DNA from: Streptomyces sp. NBC_00224
GTDB taxonomy: Bacteria; Actinomycetota; Actinomycetes; Streptomycetales; Streptomycetaceae
Length of the DNA: 64,000 nt
Direction: 5' to 3'
Assembly: GCF_041435195.1 (NCBI RefSeq)
Contig: NZ_CP108106.1
Location: 8,011,001 to 8,075,000, forward strand
Numbering within the stretch: position 1 is the first letter of the stretch; every line of letters starts with the position of its first letter. The position numbers and the translations under genes were made by a program. This document shows positions 54,144-62,659 of the stretch, piece after piece. The notes beneath the pieces were generated by a model, which was not told where the DNA came from, ran no database searches, and saw only the letters and a program-made list of their open reading frames with translations.

Positions 54144-54580
54144 ATGTAACGCTCCATCGCTGTGCGGATGTCCTGAGGGATGGGGATCGGGCCGTGGCCG
54201 TCGAGCGAGGTGGTCACCAGCACCGCGCGGATCCGGGCACGCACGTCCTGCCCCCGCGGCCCGGCGCACTCGTAACGCAGCTCGAACGACGACTTTCCGA
54301 TGCGTTCGACGCTGAGCGTGATGTCCAGCGCGTCGCCGAGCCGGCTCGGGGCGAGGAAGTCGCATTCGAGACGGACGGTGGGAATGCCGATCCGGCGCTC
54401 CGCGAACAGCCCGGCATAGCCGACGTTCAGCCCCGTCTCGAACCAGTCCTGGAGCACTTCGTTGATGAGCAGCAGATACTGCGGGTAGAAGACGATTCCC
54501 GCCGGATCGCAATGATGGAAGAAGACACGCTTGTGCTGGGTGAAGCCGATCGGGCCGGGTTCAGGCGGAGGCAGGGTCAC
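54140..54580 (-). CDS. 4-hydroxybenzoyl-CoA-thioesterase-type hot-dog protein
   Basis: 146 residues from GTG 54580 (GGAGTGA upstream). Motif VFFHHCDPAGIVFYPQYL with catalytic Asp, followed by ECDFLAPSRLGDALDITLSV and SSFELRYECAG, as in the Pseudomonas-type 4-HBA-CoA thioesterase and YbgC group. Encoded between two acyl-CoA ligases and overlapping both, it would release an aryl or acyl acid from CoA. Confidence 0.88.
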   Translation of the reverse strand: MTLPPPEPGPIGFTQHKRVFFHHCDPAGIVFYPQYLLLINEVLQDWFETGLNVGYAGLFAERRIGIPTVRLECDFLAPSRLGDALDITLSVERIGKSSFELRYECAGPRGQDVRARIRAVLVTTSLDGHGPIPIPQDIRTAMERYI

Positions 54581-56411
54581 CGGTCACTCCTTCCAGCTCG
54601 GCCGACGGGCCGGAGCTGTCGGCGGTGGCGCCGCGCAGCCGGAAGCGCTGGACCTTCCCGGTGCCGGCCCGGGGGAGTTCGTCGCAGAAGGCGATGACGC
54701 GCGGATACTTGTAGGGCGCCATCTCGGCCTTGGCGAACTGCTGTAGTTCCAGGACGAGTTCGGGGGAAGGGGCGTGGCCCTTCGCCAGCACGACATGCGC
54801 CTGCACCACCGCACCGCGCTCGTCGTCGGGGGCGGCGACCGCCGCGCACTCCCGTACGGCCGGGTGGGTCAGGAGCGTGGCTTCCACCTCGACCGGCGAG
54901 ATGTTGTACCCGGCCGACACGATCATGTCGTCCAGCCGGGCGTGGTAGTGGAGATAGCCGTCCTTGTCGGCCCAGCAGGCGTCGCCGGTGAGGTTCCAGC
55001 CGTTGCGTACGTAGTCCACCTGGCGGTCGTCGTCGAGGTAGCGGCAGCCCGTGGGCCCCTTGACGGCCAGCGCGCCGACTTCGCCGTACGGCAGTGGGCG
55101 GCCCGCGTCGTCGACGATCGCGGCGAGGTAGCCGGGCACGGGTCGCCCGAGCGCGCCGGGCCGGGTCGCCGCCTCGTCGCCGCGCATCGCGATGAAGATG
55201 TGCAGCATCTCGGTGGAGCCGAGACCGTCGATCAGGTCATGGCCGGTGGCCTGCTTCCACATTTTGCGCGTGACCGGCGGCAGCGGCTCGCCCGCCGAGA
55301 CGCACTCGCGCAGCGAGGACATGCCGTACGGGGCCGGGTCCATGCACATGGCCCGGTACGCCGTCGGGCCACTGAAGCAGACGGTGGCGCGGAACTCGTC
55401 GATGGCGCGGGCCAGTTGCTGGGGCGAGGCGCGGTCGAGCAGCACGACGGAGGCGCCGATGTGCAGGGGGAAGAGCAGCAGCCCGCCGAGGCCGTACGTG
55501 AACGCCAGCGAGGGGGTGCCGATGAACCGGTCGTCGCTCGTGGCCCGCAGTACGTGCTGGGGGAAGGAGCAGCACACGGCCATCACGTCACGATGGGAGT
55601 GCACGGTCGCCTTCGGCATCCCCGTGGTGCCGGAGGTGAAGGCGATCAGGCAGGGGTCGGTCGCGGCGGTGTCGACGGGCGGGAACCAGTCGGAATGCTC
55701 GGCCATGGCCGTTTCGAGGTCCGCGCCCGGGTCCGCCTTCGCGTCCCAGTCCCCGCGCGCCCCGTCGAGGAAGTGCATCGTCCGCAGCGGGCGCCCGTCG
55801 GCCTCCGCCGCCTCCAGCTCGGCGCCGAGCGCGGACTCGCACAGGGCGTGGGTGATGCGCGCCTTGTCGATCACGTACGCGAGTTCCTTGGCGCGCAGCA
55901 GCGGCATCGTGGCCACGACCACCCCGCCCGCCCGCACCACCGCGAGCCAAATGGCCACCAGCATCGGGGTGTTGGCGCCCCGGAGCAGCACCCGGTTACC
56001 GGGCACCAGGCCCATGTCCTCGGTGAGCACGTGCGCGATGCGGGAGACGGTGGCGAGGAGTTCCGCGTACGTCCAGCGCACCCCGTGCGGCGAGAGCACG
56101 GCGAGCCGGCCCGCGCGGTCCGCCGGGCCCGAGGGGCCGTCGAGGAGCTCGGTCGCACAGTTCAGCCGGGGCGGAAAGCGAAGTGTGGGCAGGTCGAGCA
56201 GGGTGTCCGGCTGGAGGGACACGGGAGGCAAGTGGTCCTGGACGAAGGTGTCGAGGTGCGCGGTGCCGAGCTGGGGCGATACGGGAGGTGGGGAGGAGGA
56301 CGAGGTGGAGGACGGTAAGGGAGAGGGAAAGGGGGATGGGGTGCTCAACTGCCTGCCCTTCAGTGTGACGTCCGGTCGGCGTGACTTCCGGTCTGCTGAC
56401 GCCTTATTCAA
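54561..56411 (-). CDS. benzoate/2-aminobenzoate-CoA ligase-like enzyme
   Basis: Up to 616 residues. The opening DLPTLRFPPRLNCATELLDG, the loop IAFTSGTTGMPKATVHSHRD, SLAFTYGLGGLLLFPLHIGA, DGLGSTEMLHIF and the end PRAGTGKVQRFRLRG match aryl-CoA ligases of the benzoate and 2-aminobenzoate group. The true start is uncertain: a TTG at 56411 gives a Ser/Pro-rich leader of about 45 residues, and a TTG at 56348 has AAGGGCAGG nearby. Its end overlaps the thioesterase start by 20 bases. It is the first gene of the operon. Confidence 0.8.
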   Translation of the reverse strand: MNKASADRKSRRPDVTLKGRQLSTPSPFPSPLPSSTSSSSPPPVSPQLGTAHLDTFVQDHLPPVSLQPDTLLDLPTLRFPPRLNCATELLDGPSGPADRAGRLAVLSPHGVRWTYAELLATVSRIAHVLTEDMGLVPGNRVLLRGANTPMLVAIWLAVVRAGGVVVATMPLLRAKELAYVIDKARITHALCESALGAELEAAEADGRPLRTMHFLDGARGDWDAKADPGADLETAMAEHSDWFPPVDTAATDPCLIAFTSGTTGMPKATVHSHRDVMAVCCSFPQHVLRATSDDRFIGTPSLAFTYGLGGLLLFPLHIGASVVLLDRASPQQLARAIDEFRATVCFSGPTAYRAMCMDPAPYGMSSLRECVSAGEPLPPVTRKMWKQATGHDLIDGLGSTEMLHIFIAMRGDEAATRPGALGRPVPGYLAAIVDDAGRPLPYGEVGALAVKGPTGCRYLDDDRQVDYVRNGWNLTGDACWADKDGYLHYHARLDDMIVSAGYNISPVEVEATLLTHPAVRECAAVAAPDDERGAVVQAHVVLAKGHAPSPELVLELQQFAKAEMAPYKYPRVIAFCDELPRAGTGKVQRFRLRGATADSSGPSAELEGVTGDPASA

Positions 56412-56780
56412 CGGCCGACGGCAGGTGGATTACCTTGACGATGCGTGCACGGTGCTGGCCTGATCGTGCACGGACGCGCGTACCTTCCCCTCGTGGCGTG
56501 GAGTTGCCGCTACGGGGAGTGGGGGGCAGGTGGTCGGGAGAGGGGGGCAAGTGCCGTCCCCGACACGCTAGGGCGCTTTGTACGCGGCGCGTAATCCCGC
56601 AGTTAAGGGATTGCAAAATGACGCGGAGCGTGAGGCCCTGGGGAGGGGTCCCTGGCCGAAACGCGGCCCGGAGAGGCGAGTTGACCACAGCGGCGGGTTG
56701 GCCGGAAGGGCGAATTGGCTGGAACGGTGAGTCGCCGGGAGCGGCCCGGAGCCGGGCACGGCGTGAGCCTGGAACGGTCT
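56412..56780. other. intergenic region upstream of the ligase operon
   Basis: No gene is seen. A short dyad TACGC-GGC-GCGTA lies at 56581-56593 and may belong to the operon promoter region; no clear -35/-10 pair could be picked. Confidence 0.4.
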
Positions 56781-56811
56781 GGAGCCCGGTCGGCGATGCC
56801 GACCGGGCTCC
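56781..56811 (-). terminator. perfect 14-bp stem terminator
   Basis: GGAGCCCGGTCGGC - GAT - GCCGACCGGGCTCC, about 20 bp after the acetyltransferase stop. A factor-independent terminator lacking a T run, common in Streptomyces. Confidence 0.85.
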
Positions 56812-56831
56812 AACCGCACGGAATCTGCTGC

Positions 56832-57392
56832 TCAGTTCGCCTTCTTGGCCGCCCGCCACTCCGGCGCGAGCACCGACCAGATCTCCTCGTCGTGCCGCTT
56901 GCCCCGGTACAGATAGCTCTCGCGCAGCACGCCGTCCTTGGTCATCCCGAGTCGCCGGGCCACGGCGATGCTCGGCTCGTTCTCGGTGGAGACCCACCAT
57001 TCGACGCGGTGGACGCCCCGCTCCTCGACGGCCCAGTCGATAATCACGCGTACGGCCCGGGTCACGAGTCCCTTGCCCACCGCCGACGGCTCCAGCCAGC
57101 AACCCGCCTCGGCGGTGCCCTGGGCGATGTCCAGCTTCCGCAGCAGGACCGCGCCGACCAGCGTGCCGCCCGTCCAGATTCCGTACAGCCGTCCGGAGTC
57201 GGCCGCGGCCTTCTCCGCGTACGCCTGGAGGAACGCCCGGCTCGACTCCAGGTCGGTGACGACGTCGGGCAGGCCGTTGTGCTGCCCGATGAACTCCCGC
57301 CCCCGGTCCACGTGAGCGAGGAACTCCCCGGCCTGCCACGGCTCGACCGGGCGCAGCTCAGCGCCGTCGTCGCCCAGCGGTATCGCGTACAT
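56832..57392 (-). CDS. GNAT-family (RimJ/RimL-type) N-acetyltransferase
   Basis: 186 residues from ATG 57392 (GGAGGGTGACG upstream). Family blocks: ELRPVEPWQAGEFLAHVD, LYGIWTGGTLVGAVLLRKLD, AGCWLEPSAVGKGLVTRAV with the acetyl-CoA pyrophosphate loop, RVEWWVSTENEPSIAVARRL and LRESYLYRGKRHDEEIWSVL. The last block is the RimJ/RimL C-terminus typical of ribosomal-protein-serine acetyltransferases; the real substrate is unknown. Longer in-frame starts exist but lie in noncoding-looking sequence. Confidence 0.92.
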   Translation of the reverse strand: MYAIPLGDDGAELRPVEPWQAGEFLAHVDRGREFIGQHNGLPDVVTDLESSRAFLQAYAEKAAADSGRLYGIWTGGTLVGAVLLRKLDIAQGTAEAGCWLEPSAVGKGLVTRAVRVIIDWAVEERGVHRVEWWVSTENEPSIAVARRLGMTKDGVLRESYLYRGKRHDEEIWSVLAPEWRAAKKAN

Positions 57393-57550
57393 CGTCACCC
57401 TCCACATGGTTGGAACCGGCGCCCGTGGCGCAGTGGCCATGGCGCGAAAGCGATCCTCGCAGGTCGGTCCGGGCGGCTCCAGTGGCTTTCCGCCCGTAGG
57501 CAGTCCGAAATGGTGTGACAAACGATCAGTGGGTGCTCGACGGTGGGGGC

Positions 57551-57907
57551 ATGAACGAACGCATCCACGTGTTCGGCGTCGGCGTCACGAGATGGCGGCT
57601 CTCGTCATGGTCGTGCGAGCTCGACCATGTCTGGGCGGAACTGGGGGATCCCGAACGCGTTCGCCTCTTGTTCACGCACTACCGGCGGGGAACGGACGGC
57701 ACCATGTGCTCCGCCGGTGCGTTCGGGGCGTTCGGGCCGGTGACCGGCGAGGATCCCGCCGTACAGGCGGAGCGTCTGGCGGCCGAGTTCCTGTCGGGAG
57801 ACCCGCGGGCAGCGGAGGGAGTGCGCGGCGACCCGTCCGTGGGGCCCCTCTTCGAGTGGCTGGGAACCGGATACGGCATCGGCGGACCGAGCGCGGTGCG
57901 CTGGTGA
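57551..57907 (+). CDS. hypothetical protein
   Basis: 118 residues from ATG 57551 with a GGTGGGGG stretch upstream. The text (VTRWRLSSWSCELDHVWAEL, LLFTHYRRGTDGTMCSAGAF, GYGIGGPSAVRW) has no family that I recognise, no signal peptide and no membrane segment. Third-position G/C use is consistent with real coding. Confidence 0.55.
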   Translation: MNERIHVFGVGVTRWRLSSWSCELDHVWAELGDPERVRLLFTHYRRGTDGTMCSAGAFGAFGPVTGEDPAVQAERLAAEFLSGDPRAAEGVRGDPSVGPLFEWLGTGYGIGGPSAVRW

Positions 57908-58023
57908 AAAGGCGCGGTGGGTGCGGTCCGGCCGAAGCCCCGATTGCCCGAAATGCGATCTTCGTACGTGTGTGCGAGCCTGGTGTCGTTCATCCTCCGG
58001 GACCCCTTGAAGGAGGCATCGTC

Positions 58024-58194
58024 GTGGGCAAGAAACAGACCCGACAGAACCGCGGCGCCCGCACCGGCGGCCACGAGCGCAGTACGACGGCGGAGGTCAG
58101 GGAGCCGACGAGGTCGCCCGCGGCGCAGGACATGGAACGTCCGGCCCCGCAGGAGGTCTCCCACAAGCAACCACGGAAGTTCGGGCACAACTGA
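58024..58194 (+). CDS. small basic hydrophilic protein
   Basis: 56 residues from GTG 58024, with AAGGAGG seven bases upstream, a strong signal that the short frame is real. Composition is Lys/Arg/Gln-rich and disordered (GKKQTRQNRGARTGGHERS, ending QPRKFGHN). Function unknown. Confidence 0.65.
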   Translation: MGKKQTRQNRGARTGGHERSTTAEVREPTRSPAAQDMERPAPQEVSHKQPRKFGHN

Positions 58195-58309
58195 CCGATT
58201 GCGGGAGGAAGTGGGCCGGGGACCGGCCCCGCCGACGGGAGTTGGCGGGGGAGCCGGTCCTGCGTCTAGGCTCGCCTCCGCCAACAAACGATCATGTGGG
58301 GGGCCTACC

Positions 58310-58732
58310 GTGGTGGACGACAACAAGAAGGCAGTGCGGGGTTTCTTCGAGGCGGTCAGTGACCGTCGGCTGGAGGATCTGCCTCGGTTCATGGCGCACG
58401 ACGTCGTGGACCACAACAAGATCATCCACGGTGAGGCCGACGAGCCGGGTGCCGCGTTCGATGGTCTGCGTCAGCAGCTCGCCGCGTTCGACCCGCTCAC
58501 CGTCCGCGTCGACGAACTGATCGGCGAGGGGGACCGTGTGGTCGCCCGGGTCACCCAGCGCGGTGTCCATGGCGGGACGCACCCCAGGATGCCCGAGCCG
58601 ACCGGCCGGAGCTTCGACGTCGAGGCGATCTGGATCTTCACGCTGGCCGACGGCAGGATCACCGAGATCCGGGCGGTCAGCGACCGCCTCGGCTTCTTCC
58701 TGCAACTCGGCTGGGAGTGGCCGCAGGTCTAG
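58310..58732 (+). CDS. SnoaL-like ester cyclase-family protein
   Basis: 140 residues from GTG 58310 (or the next GTG at 58313). NTF2-like fold: NKKAVRGFFEAVSDRRLEDL, MAHDVVDHN, GLRQQLAAFDPLTVRVDELI and EAIWIFTLADGRITEIRAV. This is the SnoaL_3/ester cyclase group found widely outside polyketide clusters, so a biosynthetic role is not implied. A GGGGGG stretch lies upstream. Confidence 0.85.
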   Translation: MVDDNKKAVRGFFEAVSDRRLEDLPRFMAHDVVDHNKIIHGEADEPGAAFDGLRQQLAAFDPLTVRVDELIGEGDRVVARVTQRGVHGGTHPRMPEPTGRSFDVEAIWIFTLADGRITEIRAVSDRLGFFLQLGWEWPQV

Positions 58733-58799
58733 GGTCTGCGGGGCCGCCATGTCGGTCCTCGTAGGGTGGTGTGTCTGTCAGTGCGGCCGTATCGGGCAG

Positions 58800-59342
58800 C
58801 TACGCCTTGCGGCGCAGGCGCGCCGAGAGGTGGTGCTGGAGCGGCTGGCCGACCGTCGCGAGGTCGTGGACGAAGGTGAGGGTGTCGTCGTCGGTGAGGG
58901 TGTAGCGACGGCGGGTGGCGTCGACCTCCTTGGCGGTGGGGGTGAGGGCCACCTCGTGGGTGGAGAGGTCGACCGTGTTCTCGCCCGCGTAGCCGACCGC
59001 GATCTCCGCGATGCCGGTGGGCTGGGTGATCAGTGCCTCCACCCGGCCGTCGGGCTGGAGCCGCCACCAGCCGCTCTCCCGGGCGGACGGGCGCAGCGGG
59101 GTGTCGTCCGCGCCGAGCAGCCAGGCCCGGGCCTCGTAACGGAGGAAGGGGCGGCCGTCGTGGCTGAAGGTGACCTCCTGCGCGTAGGTGAAGTCCCCGC
59201 TGATCGTCGGGTACCCGCCCTGGCCCCGGCCGTGCCAGGTGCCGAGGAGCCCGAGCACCGGCGCGAGCAACTCGTGCGGTGCGGGCATGTCGTCGGGTCG
59301 GTGGCTGTCGGGGTACGGGTTCTCCGCTGCGGGGTCGAACAC
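58800..59342 (-). CDS. nitrobindin-like heme-binding protein
   Basis: 180 residues from GTG 59342 (AGGAG upstream). The signature [20 protein letters not shown], then [37 protein letters not shown] and the C-terminal [12 protein letters not shown] with the proximal His fit the FABP-like nitrobindin/THAP4 beta-barrel. Such proteins bind ferric heme and convert peroxynitrite to nitrate. It stands alone. Confidence 0.88.
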   Translation of the reverse strand: MFDPAAENPYPDSHRPDDMPAPHELLAPVLGLLGTWHGRGQGGYPTISGDFTYAQEVTFSHDGRPFLRYEARAWLLGADDTPLRPSARESGWWRLQPDGRVEALITQPTGIAEIAVGYAGENTVDLSTHEVALTPTAKEVDATRRRYTLTDDDTLTFVHDLATVGQPLQHHLSARLRRKA

Positions 59343-59443
59343 GGTGTGCGCTCCTGACGTCGGGATCGGCGGCCGGGCCGGTACCGGAAGCCTAGAGCGT
59401 CGCCCCCTTCGGAGACGGGCGGCCGTGCCTTCGGCCGCCACCG

Positions 59444-60286
59444 TCACGCAACGCTCCCGCTGCGCGTCGCGGTGACCGCCACCGTCGCGTAACGCATCGT
59501 GAAACCGCCGCCCACCGTGTCGATGGCGGCCCCGATGCCCTCCAGCACCTCGGCCAGCTTGTCCGGCGGGAGCCGGGTGAGGGCGCCGTGGGTGGGCACT
59601 TGGTCCAGCCAGGCGGCCCGGCTGTAGGACCACTCCCAGTCGAAGCGCCACTGCTCCGGTTCGCTGAACGCACCGGCCCCGCGCATTCCGTCGACGGCCT
59701 TGGCGAACAACCCCTGGTACGCGTCCAGAGGTTGCTTCGTCAGTGACTGGAGGTTGAACGGGGCGTCCGGCAACACCCGCCGGTAGACCGCGGCGAAGGC
59801 TTCCGCCACCTCTGGTGGAAGCTGGAATACGTTCCAGAACGCCGCCAGCCGACCGCCGCGCCGCAGCACCCGCGAGGCCTTGGCCGCTCCCGCCGCCGGG
59901 TCCACCCAGTGCCAGGCCTGTCCGGCGACGACCGCGTCGAACTCCCGGCCGCCGGGATCCCATGCCTCGAACGCTGCCACCTCGACCTCGACCCCGAGCC
60001 GGCGTGCCACATCGGCCATACGCGCGTCGGGCTCGACCCCGAGCACTTCGCAGCCCGCCGCCTGGAACTGCCGGGCGACGATGCCGGTCCCGCAGCCGAC
60101 GTCGAGGACGCGGGCGCCCCGGGTATGGGCGGTGATCCGGTCCACCAGGGCGTCGGGGTAACGGGGTCGCGCCCGGTCGTAACGCTCTGCGTCGGAACCG
60201 AACGACTCGGCCGCTTGCCGCAGTTGATGTGTCTCGGCGGCGGAAGAACCCTGGGAACCGTGTGGCTCCGGCACTAAAGTGGGCAT
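59444..60286 (-). CDS. class I SAM-dependent methyltransferase
   Basis: 280 residues. SAM motif [20 protein letters not shown], acidic end LGVEPDARM, and [20 protein letters not shown], typical of the UbiE-like small-molecule group in actinobacteria. ATG 60286 has no ribosome site; CATAGT sits 7-12 bases before it, so the message may be leaderless. Codon 4 would be TTA (60277-60275), and a GTG at 60274 is the alternative start. A TetR-type operator covers the start codon, so the divergent TetR gene at 60358 should repress it. Confidence 0.82.
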   Translation of the reverse strand: MPTLVPEPHGSQGSSAAETHQLRQAAESFGSDAERYDRARPRYPDALVDRITAHTRGARVLDVGCGTGIVARQFQAAGCEVLGVEPDARMADVARRLGVEVEVAAFEAWDPGGREFDAVVAGQAWHWVDPAAGAAKASRVLRRGGRLAAFWNVFQLPPEVAEAFAAVYRRVLPDAPFNLQSLTKQPLDAYQGLFAKAVDGMRGAGAFSEPEQWRFDWEWSYSRAAWLDQVPTHGALTRLPPDKLAEVLEGIGAAIDTVGGGFTMRYATVAVTATRSGSVA

Positions 60287-60314
60287 GCGCCCACTATGGT
60301 GGGCACGTGCCCAC
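60278..60314. promoter_or_regulatory. twin TetR-type operators over the methyltransferase start
   Basis: AGTGGGC-ATGC-GCCCACT (60278-60295) and the perfect palindrome GTGGGCACGTGCCCAC (60299-60314) share the same half-site and have centres exactly 20 bp apart. The first covers the methyltransferase start codon, and the second overlaps its -10 side. Confidence 0.8.
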
Positions 60315-60357
60315 TCGTCAACGGGCGGGCATCGGTGAGGGAGTGAGGGGTACGGGT

Positions 60358-60945
60358 ATGCCGACAGGCGTGGCCATGCGTGACGCGCGCCGGCAGCTGT
60401 TCGACGCCGCCGAGCGCGTCCTGCTCCGGGGCGGCCCGAACGCGCTGACCAGCAGGGCGGTCACCGAGGAGGCGGGCTGCGCCAAGGGGGTGCTGCACCG
60501 CCACTTCGCCGACTTCGACGCGTTCCTCGCCGAGCTCGTACGGGACCGCGTCGGCCAGGTCGGCCGCCAGTCCGACACCCTGCGCGAGTCCGTCGGGACC
60601 GGCACCGTCGCGGACCATCTCACCGGTGCGCTGACGGACCTGTTCGGTTCGGTCGCGGTGGCGATCGTCGGGCTCGTCACCTTCCGGGACGAGTTGCGGG
60701 CCCGGCTGCGCGGGACCACGCCGGGCGGCATCCCCGTACTGGCGGAGGCCACGTCCATGATCGCCTCCTACCTCGGCGCGGAACGCGCCTTGGGCCGCGT
60801 CGCGGCGGACGCCGACGTAGACACGCTCGCGCTCACGCTGATCGGAACCGGGCACCTGCTGTTCGCGGGGCGCGAGGGCGTCCCGCCCGAGCCGGAGGAG
60901 GTCCGCAGGGTGGTGACCACGGTGATCGCCGCGGTCGTACGGTAG
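60358..60945 (+). CDS. TetR-family repressor
   Basis: 195 residues from ATG 60358. N-terminal DNA-binding domain: ARRQLFDAAERVLLRGGPNA, TSRAVTEEAGCAKGVLHRHF, ADFDAFLAELVRDRV. The C-terminal ligand domain has no family signature that I recognise. It is divergent from the methyltransferase, with twin palindromic operators between them, so it probably controls both genes. It converges on the amidase gene. Confidence 0.9.
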   Translation: MPTGVAMRDARRQLFDAAERVLLRGGPNALTSRAVTEEAGCAKGVLHRHFADFDAFLAELVRDRVGQVGRQSDTLRESVGTGTVADHLTGALTDLFGSVAVAIVGLVTFRDELRARLRGTTPGGIPVLAEATSMIASYLGAERALGRVAADADVDTLALTLIGTGHLLFAGREGVPPEPEEVRRVVTTVIAAVVR

Positions 60946-61060
60946 AGGGCACCCGCCCCAAGGCCCGCGTTTCCGCACCCGGTACGAAGGGCTCGGCGAC
61001 CTGCTGACCGTCCTGGCCCCAGCTCTCGCTGTCCCGGTGCCGGTCAAGTCCGACTGCGGT

Positions 61061-61086
61061 GAACCCTCCCCGTACGGGGAGGGTTC
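61061..61086. terminator. 26-bp perfect palindromic terminator
   Basis: GAACCCTCCCCGT followed directly by ACGGGGAGGGTTC. It overlaps the amidase stop codon and serves the converging TetR and amidase transcripts. Confidence 0.85.
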
Positions 61087-62515
61087 AGCCCGCCCCACCC
61101 CCGCACGGATCCACCGGCGTCAGCACGCCGAGCCGGTCCTCGACCGCCTGGGCCGCGTCCAGGCACAGGTCCTCGCGGAAGGGGCGCCCGATGATCTGCA
61201 CCCCGCAGGGGAGCCCGTCGGTCAGGCCGGTCGGTACGGCCACCGCCGGTACGCCGACGAAGCTCGTCGCCGTGCACAGGCGCATCGCCGAGGCGACCCG
61301 GTCCCGGCCCGCCCGGTCGCGCGACTCCAGGCCGGGCTCGATCGGTGGCTCGGTGAACGACGGGCCGAGCACGAGCGGGTACTCGTCGAGGAACTCGGCC
61401 CATGAGCGGCGGATGTTCATCCACGTGCCCATCAGCCGCATGAGCTCGTCCGCATCGGCGACCGGCGGCGTCCGCTCCATCGCCATCTCGATGTAGCGGT
61501 TACCGCCCTTGCCGAGGAGCGTGCGTACCGTCGGCCAGTTCGGGGCGAACTCGGTCATGGTGATCCGGTCGTACGCTTCGAGGGTCTCGTCCAGCCTCGG
61601 TACGTCCGGCACCTCGCACACGTCGTATCCGGCGTCGCGGAGCGCGTCCGCCGCGGCCTGGAGGGACGCCGCGACGGTGGGGTGGACGCCGTGGCCGCCC
61701 GGGTCCGGCACGACGGCCACCTTCACCCTTCCCGGCAGCGGGTCGCCGTACGCGGGCACCGGAACCGCCCGCGGGTCGCGCGGATCGGTCCCGGTCAGCA
61801 CCTCGTAGGCCAGGCGCAGGTCGGCCACGTTCCGGGCCAGAGGGCCGTCGGTGACCAGCATCTGGGAGGCCGGGCCCGGGTCGTCCGGCCCGAGGATGCG
61901 GTGGTCGGCGGGGAAGCGGCCGGTGGTCGGCTTCAGCCCCGCCACTCCGCAGAACTGGGCCGGGATCCGGATCGACCCGCCGGAGTCGTTGCCGAGGCCG
62001 ATCGCCGCCATGCCCGTGGCGACGGCCACCGCGTCGCCGCCGCTGGTGCCGCCGGGCGTCCGGCCGCGGTCCCACGGGTTGACCGTGTCGCCGAACAGCT
62101 CGCTGCGGGTGTGCATTCCGGCCAGGATCAAGGTGGGTATGTTGCTGTGCCCGATCGGGATGGCACCGGCGGCGCGCAGTCGGGCCACCGGGGGCGCGTC
62201 GGCCGCCGCGACCAGATCGCGGAAGCGCTGCACGCCGAACGTGGTCGGCACGCCTTCGATCGAAGTGCTCTCCTTCACCGTGAACGGCACGCCCGCGAGC
62301 GGCCCCAGCACATCCCCGGCGGCCCGCCTGCGGTCCGTCTGCTCCGCGGCCTCGCGGGCGCGCTCGACCAGGAGCTGGGTGACGGCGTTCACCTGCGGGT
62401 TGACCGCCGCGATGCGCTCCAGATGGCTCTCGACCAGCTCGGCGGCCGACACCTCGCCACTCCGTACGGCTGCCGCCTGCGCCGCTGCCGTCCTCTGCCA
62501 CAACGCGTCCTGCAT
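61085..62515 (-). CDS. amidase-signature hydrolase
   Basis: 476 residues. Catalytic Lys in GVPFTVKEST, Gly/Ser-rich signature RTPGGTSGGDAVAVATGMAA with the cis-Ser region, and nucleophile Ser in LGNDSGGSIRIPAQFCGVAG. The C-terminal LPCGVQIIGRPFREDLCLDA is also typical. It hydrolyses an amide of unknown nature. The start at 62515 has GAGGAGAG nine bases upstream; an ATG at 62533 is an alternative. It is divergent from the TetR gene at 62660, with operator dyads between. Confidence 0.9.
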   Translation of the reverse strand: MQDALWQRTAAAQAAAVRSGEVSAAELVESHLERIAAVNPQVNAVTQLLVERAREAAEQTDRRRAAGDVLGPLAGVPFTVKESTSIEGVPTTFGVQRFRDLVAAADAPPVARLRAAGAIPIGHSNIPTLILAGMHTRSELFGDTVNPWDRGRTPGGTSGGDAVAVATGMAAIGLGNDSGGSIRIPAQFCGVAGLKPTTGRFPADHRILGPDDPGPASQMLVTDGPLARNVADLRLAYEVLTGTDPRDPRAVPVPAYGDPLPGRVKVAVVPDPGGHGVHPTVAASLQAAADALRDAGYDVCEVPDVPRLDETLEAYDRITMTEFAPNWPTVRTLLGKGGNRYIEMAMERTPPVADADELMRLMGTWMNIRRSWAEFLDEYPLVLGPSFTEPPIEPGLESRDRAGRDRVASAMRLCTATSFVGVPAVAVPTGLTDGLPCGVQIIGRPFREDLCLDAAQAVEDRLGVLTPVDPCGGGAG

Positions 62516-62535
62516 GCTTCGCACTCTCCTCATGG

Positions 62536-62591
62536 TTGTTCCGATGCGCTTGCATCGGAACAATAGCCCGAGTACCGATGCGGGCGCATCG
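62536..62591. promoter_or_regulatory. paired TetR-type operators in the amidase/TetR gap
   Basis: TTGTTCCGATGC-GCTT-GCATCGGAACAA (62536-62563, perfect 12-base arms) and CGATGC-GGGC-GCATCG (62576-62591). Both have the CGATGC/GCATCG core with a four-base centre; the centres are 34 bp apart. Confidence 0.8.
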
Positions 62592-62659
62592 AATAGAATG
62601 GGCGAAGCGCGGCAGTCCGTGGCGGACGCGGCGGACACGGCAGAAGGAAGCGAGCGGGC

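Noticed and set aside
58310..58732. SnoaL-like gene as a polyketide cyclase of the cluster
   Set aside because: It lies 18 kb from the cluster and belongs to a broad NTF2-like family with many non-biosynthetic members; the pathway needs no cyclase.
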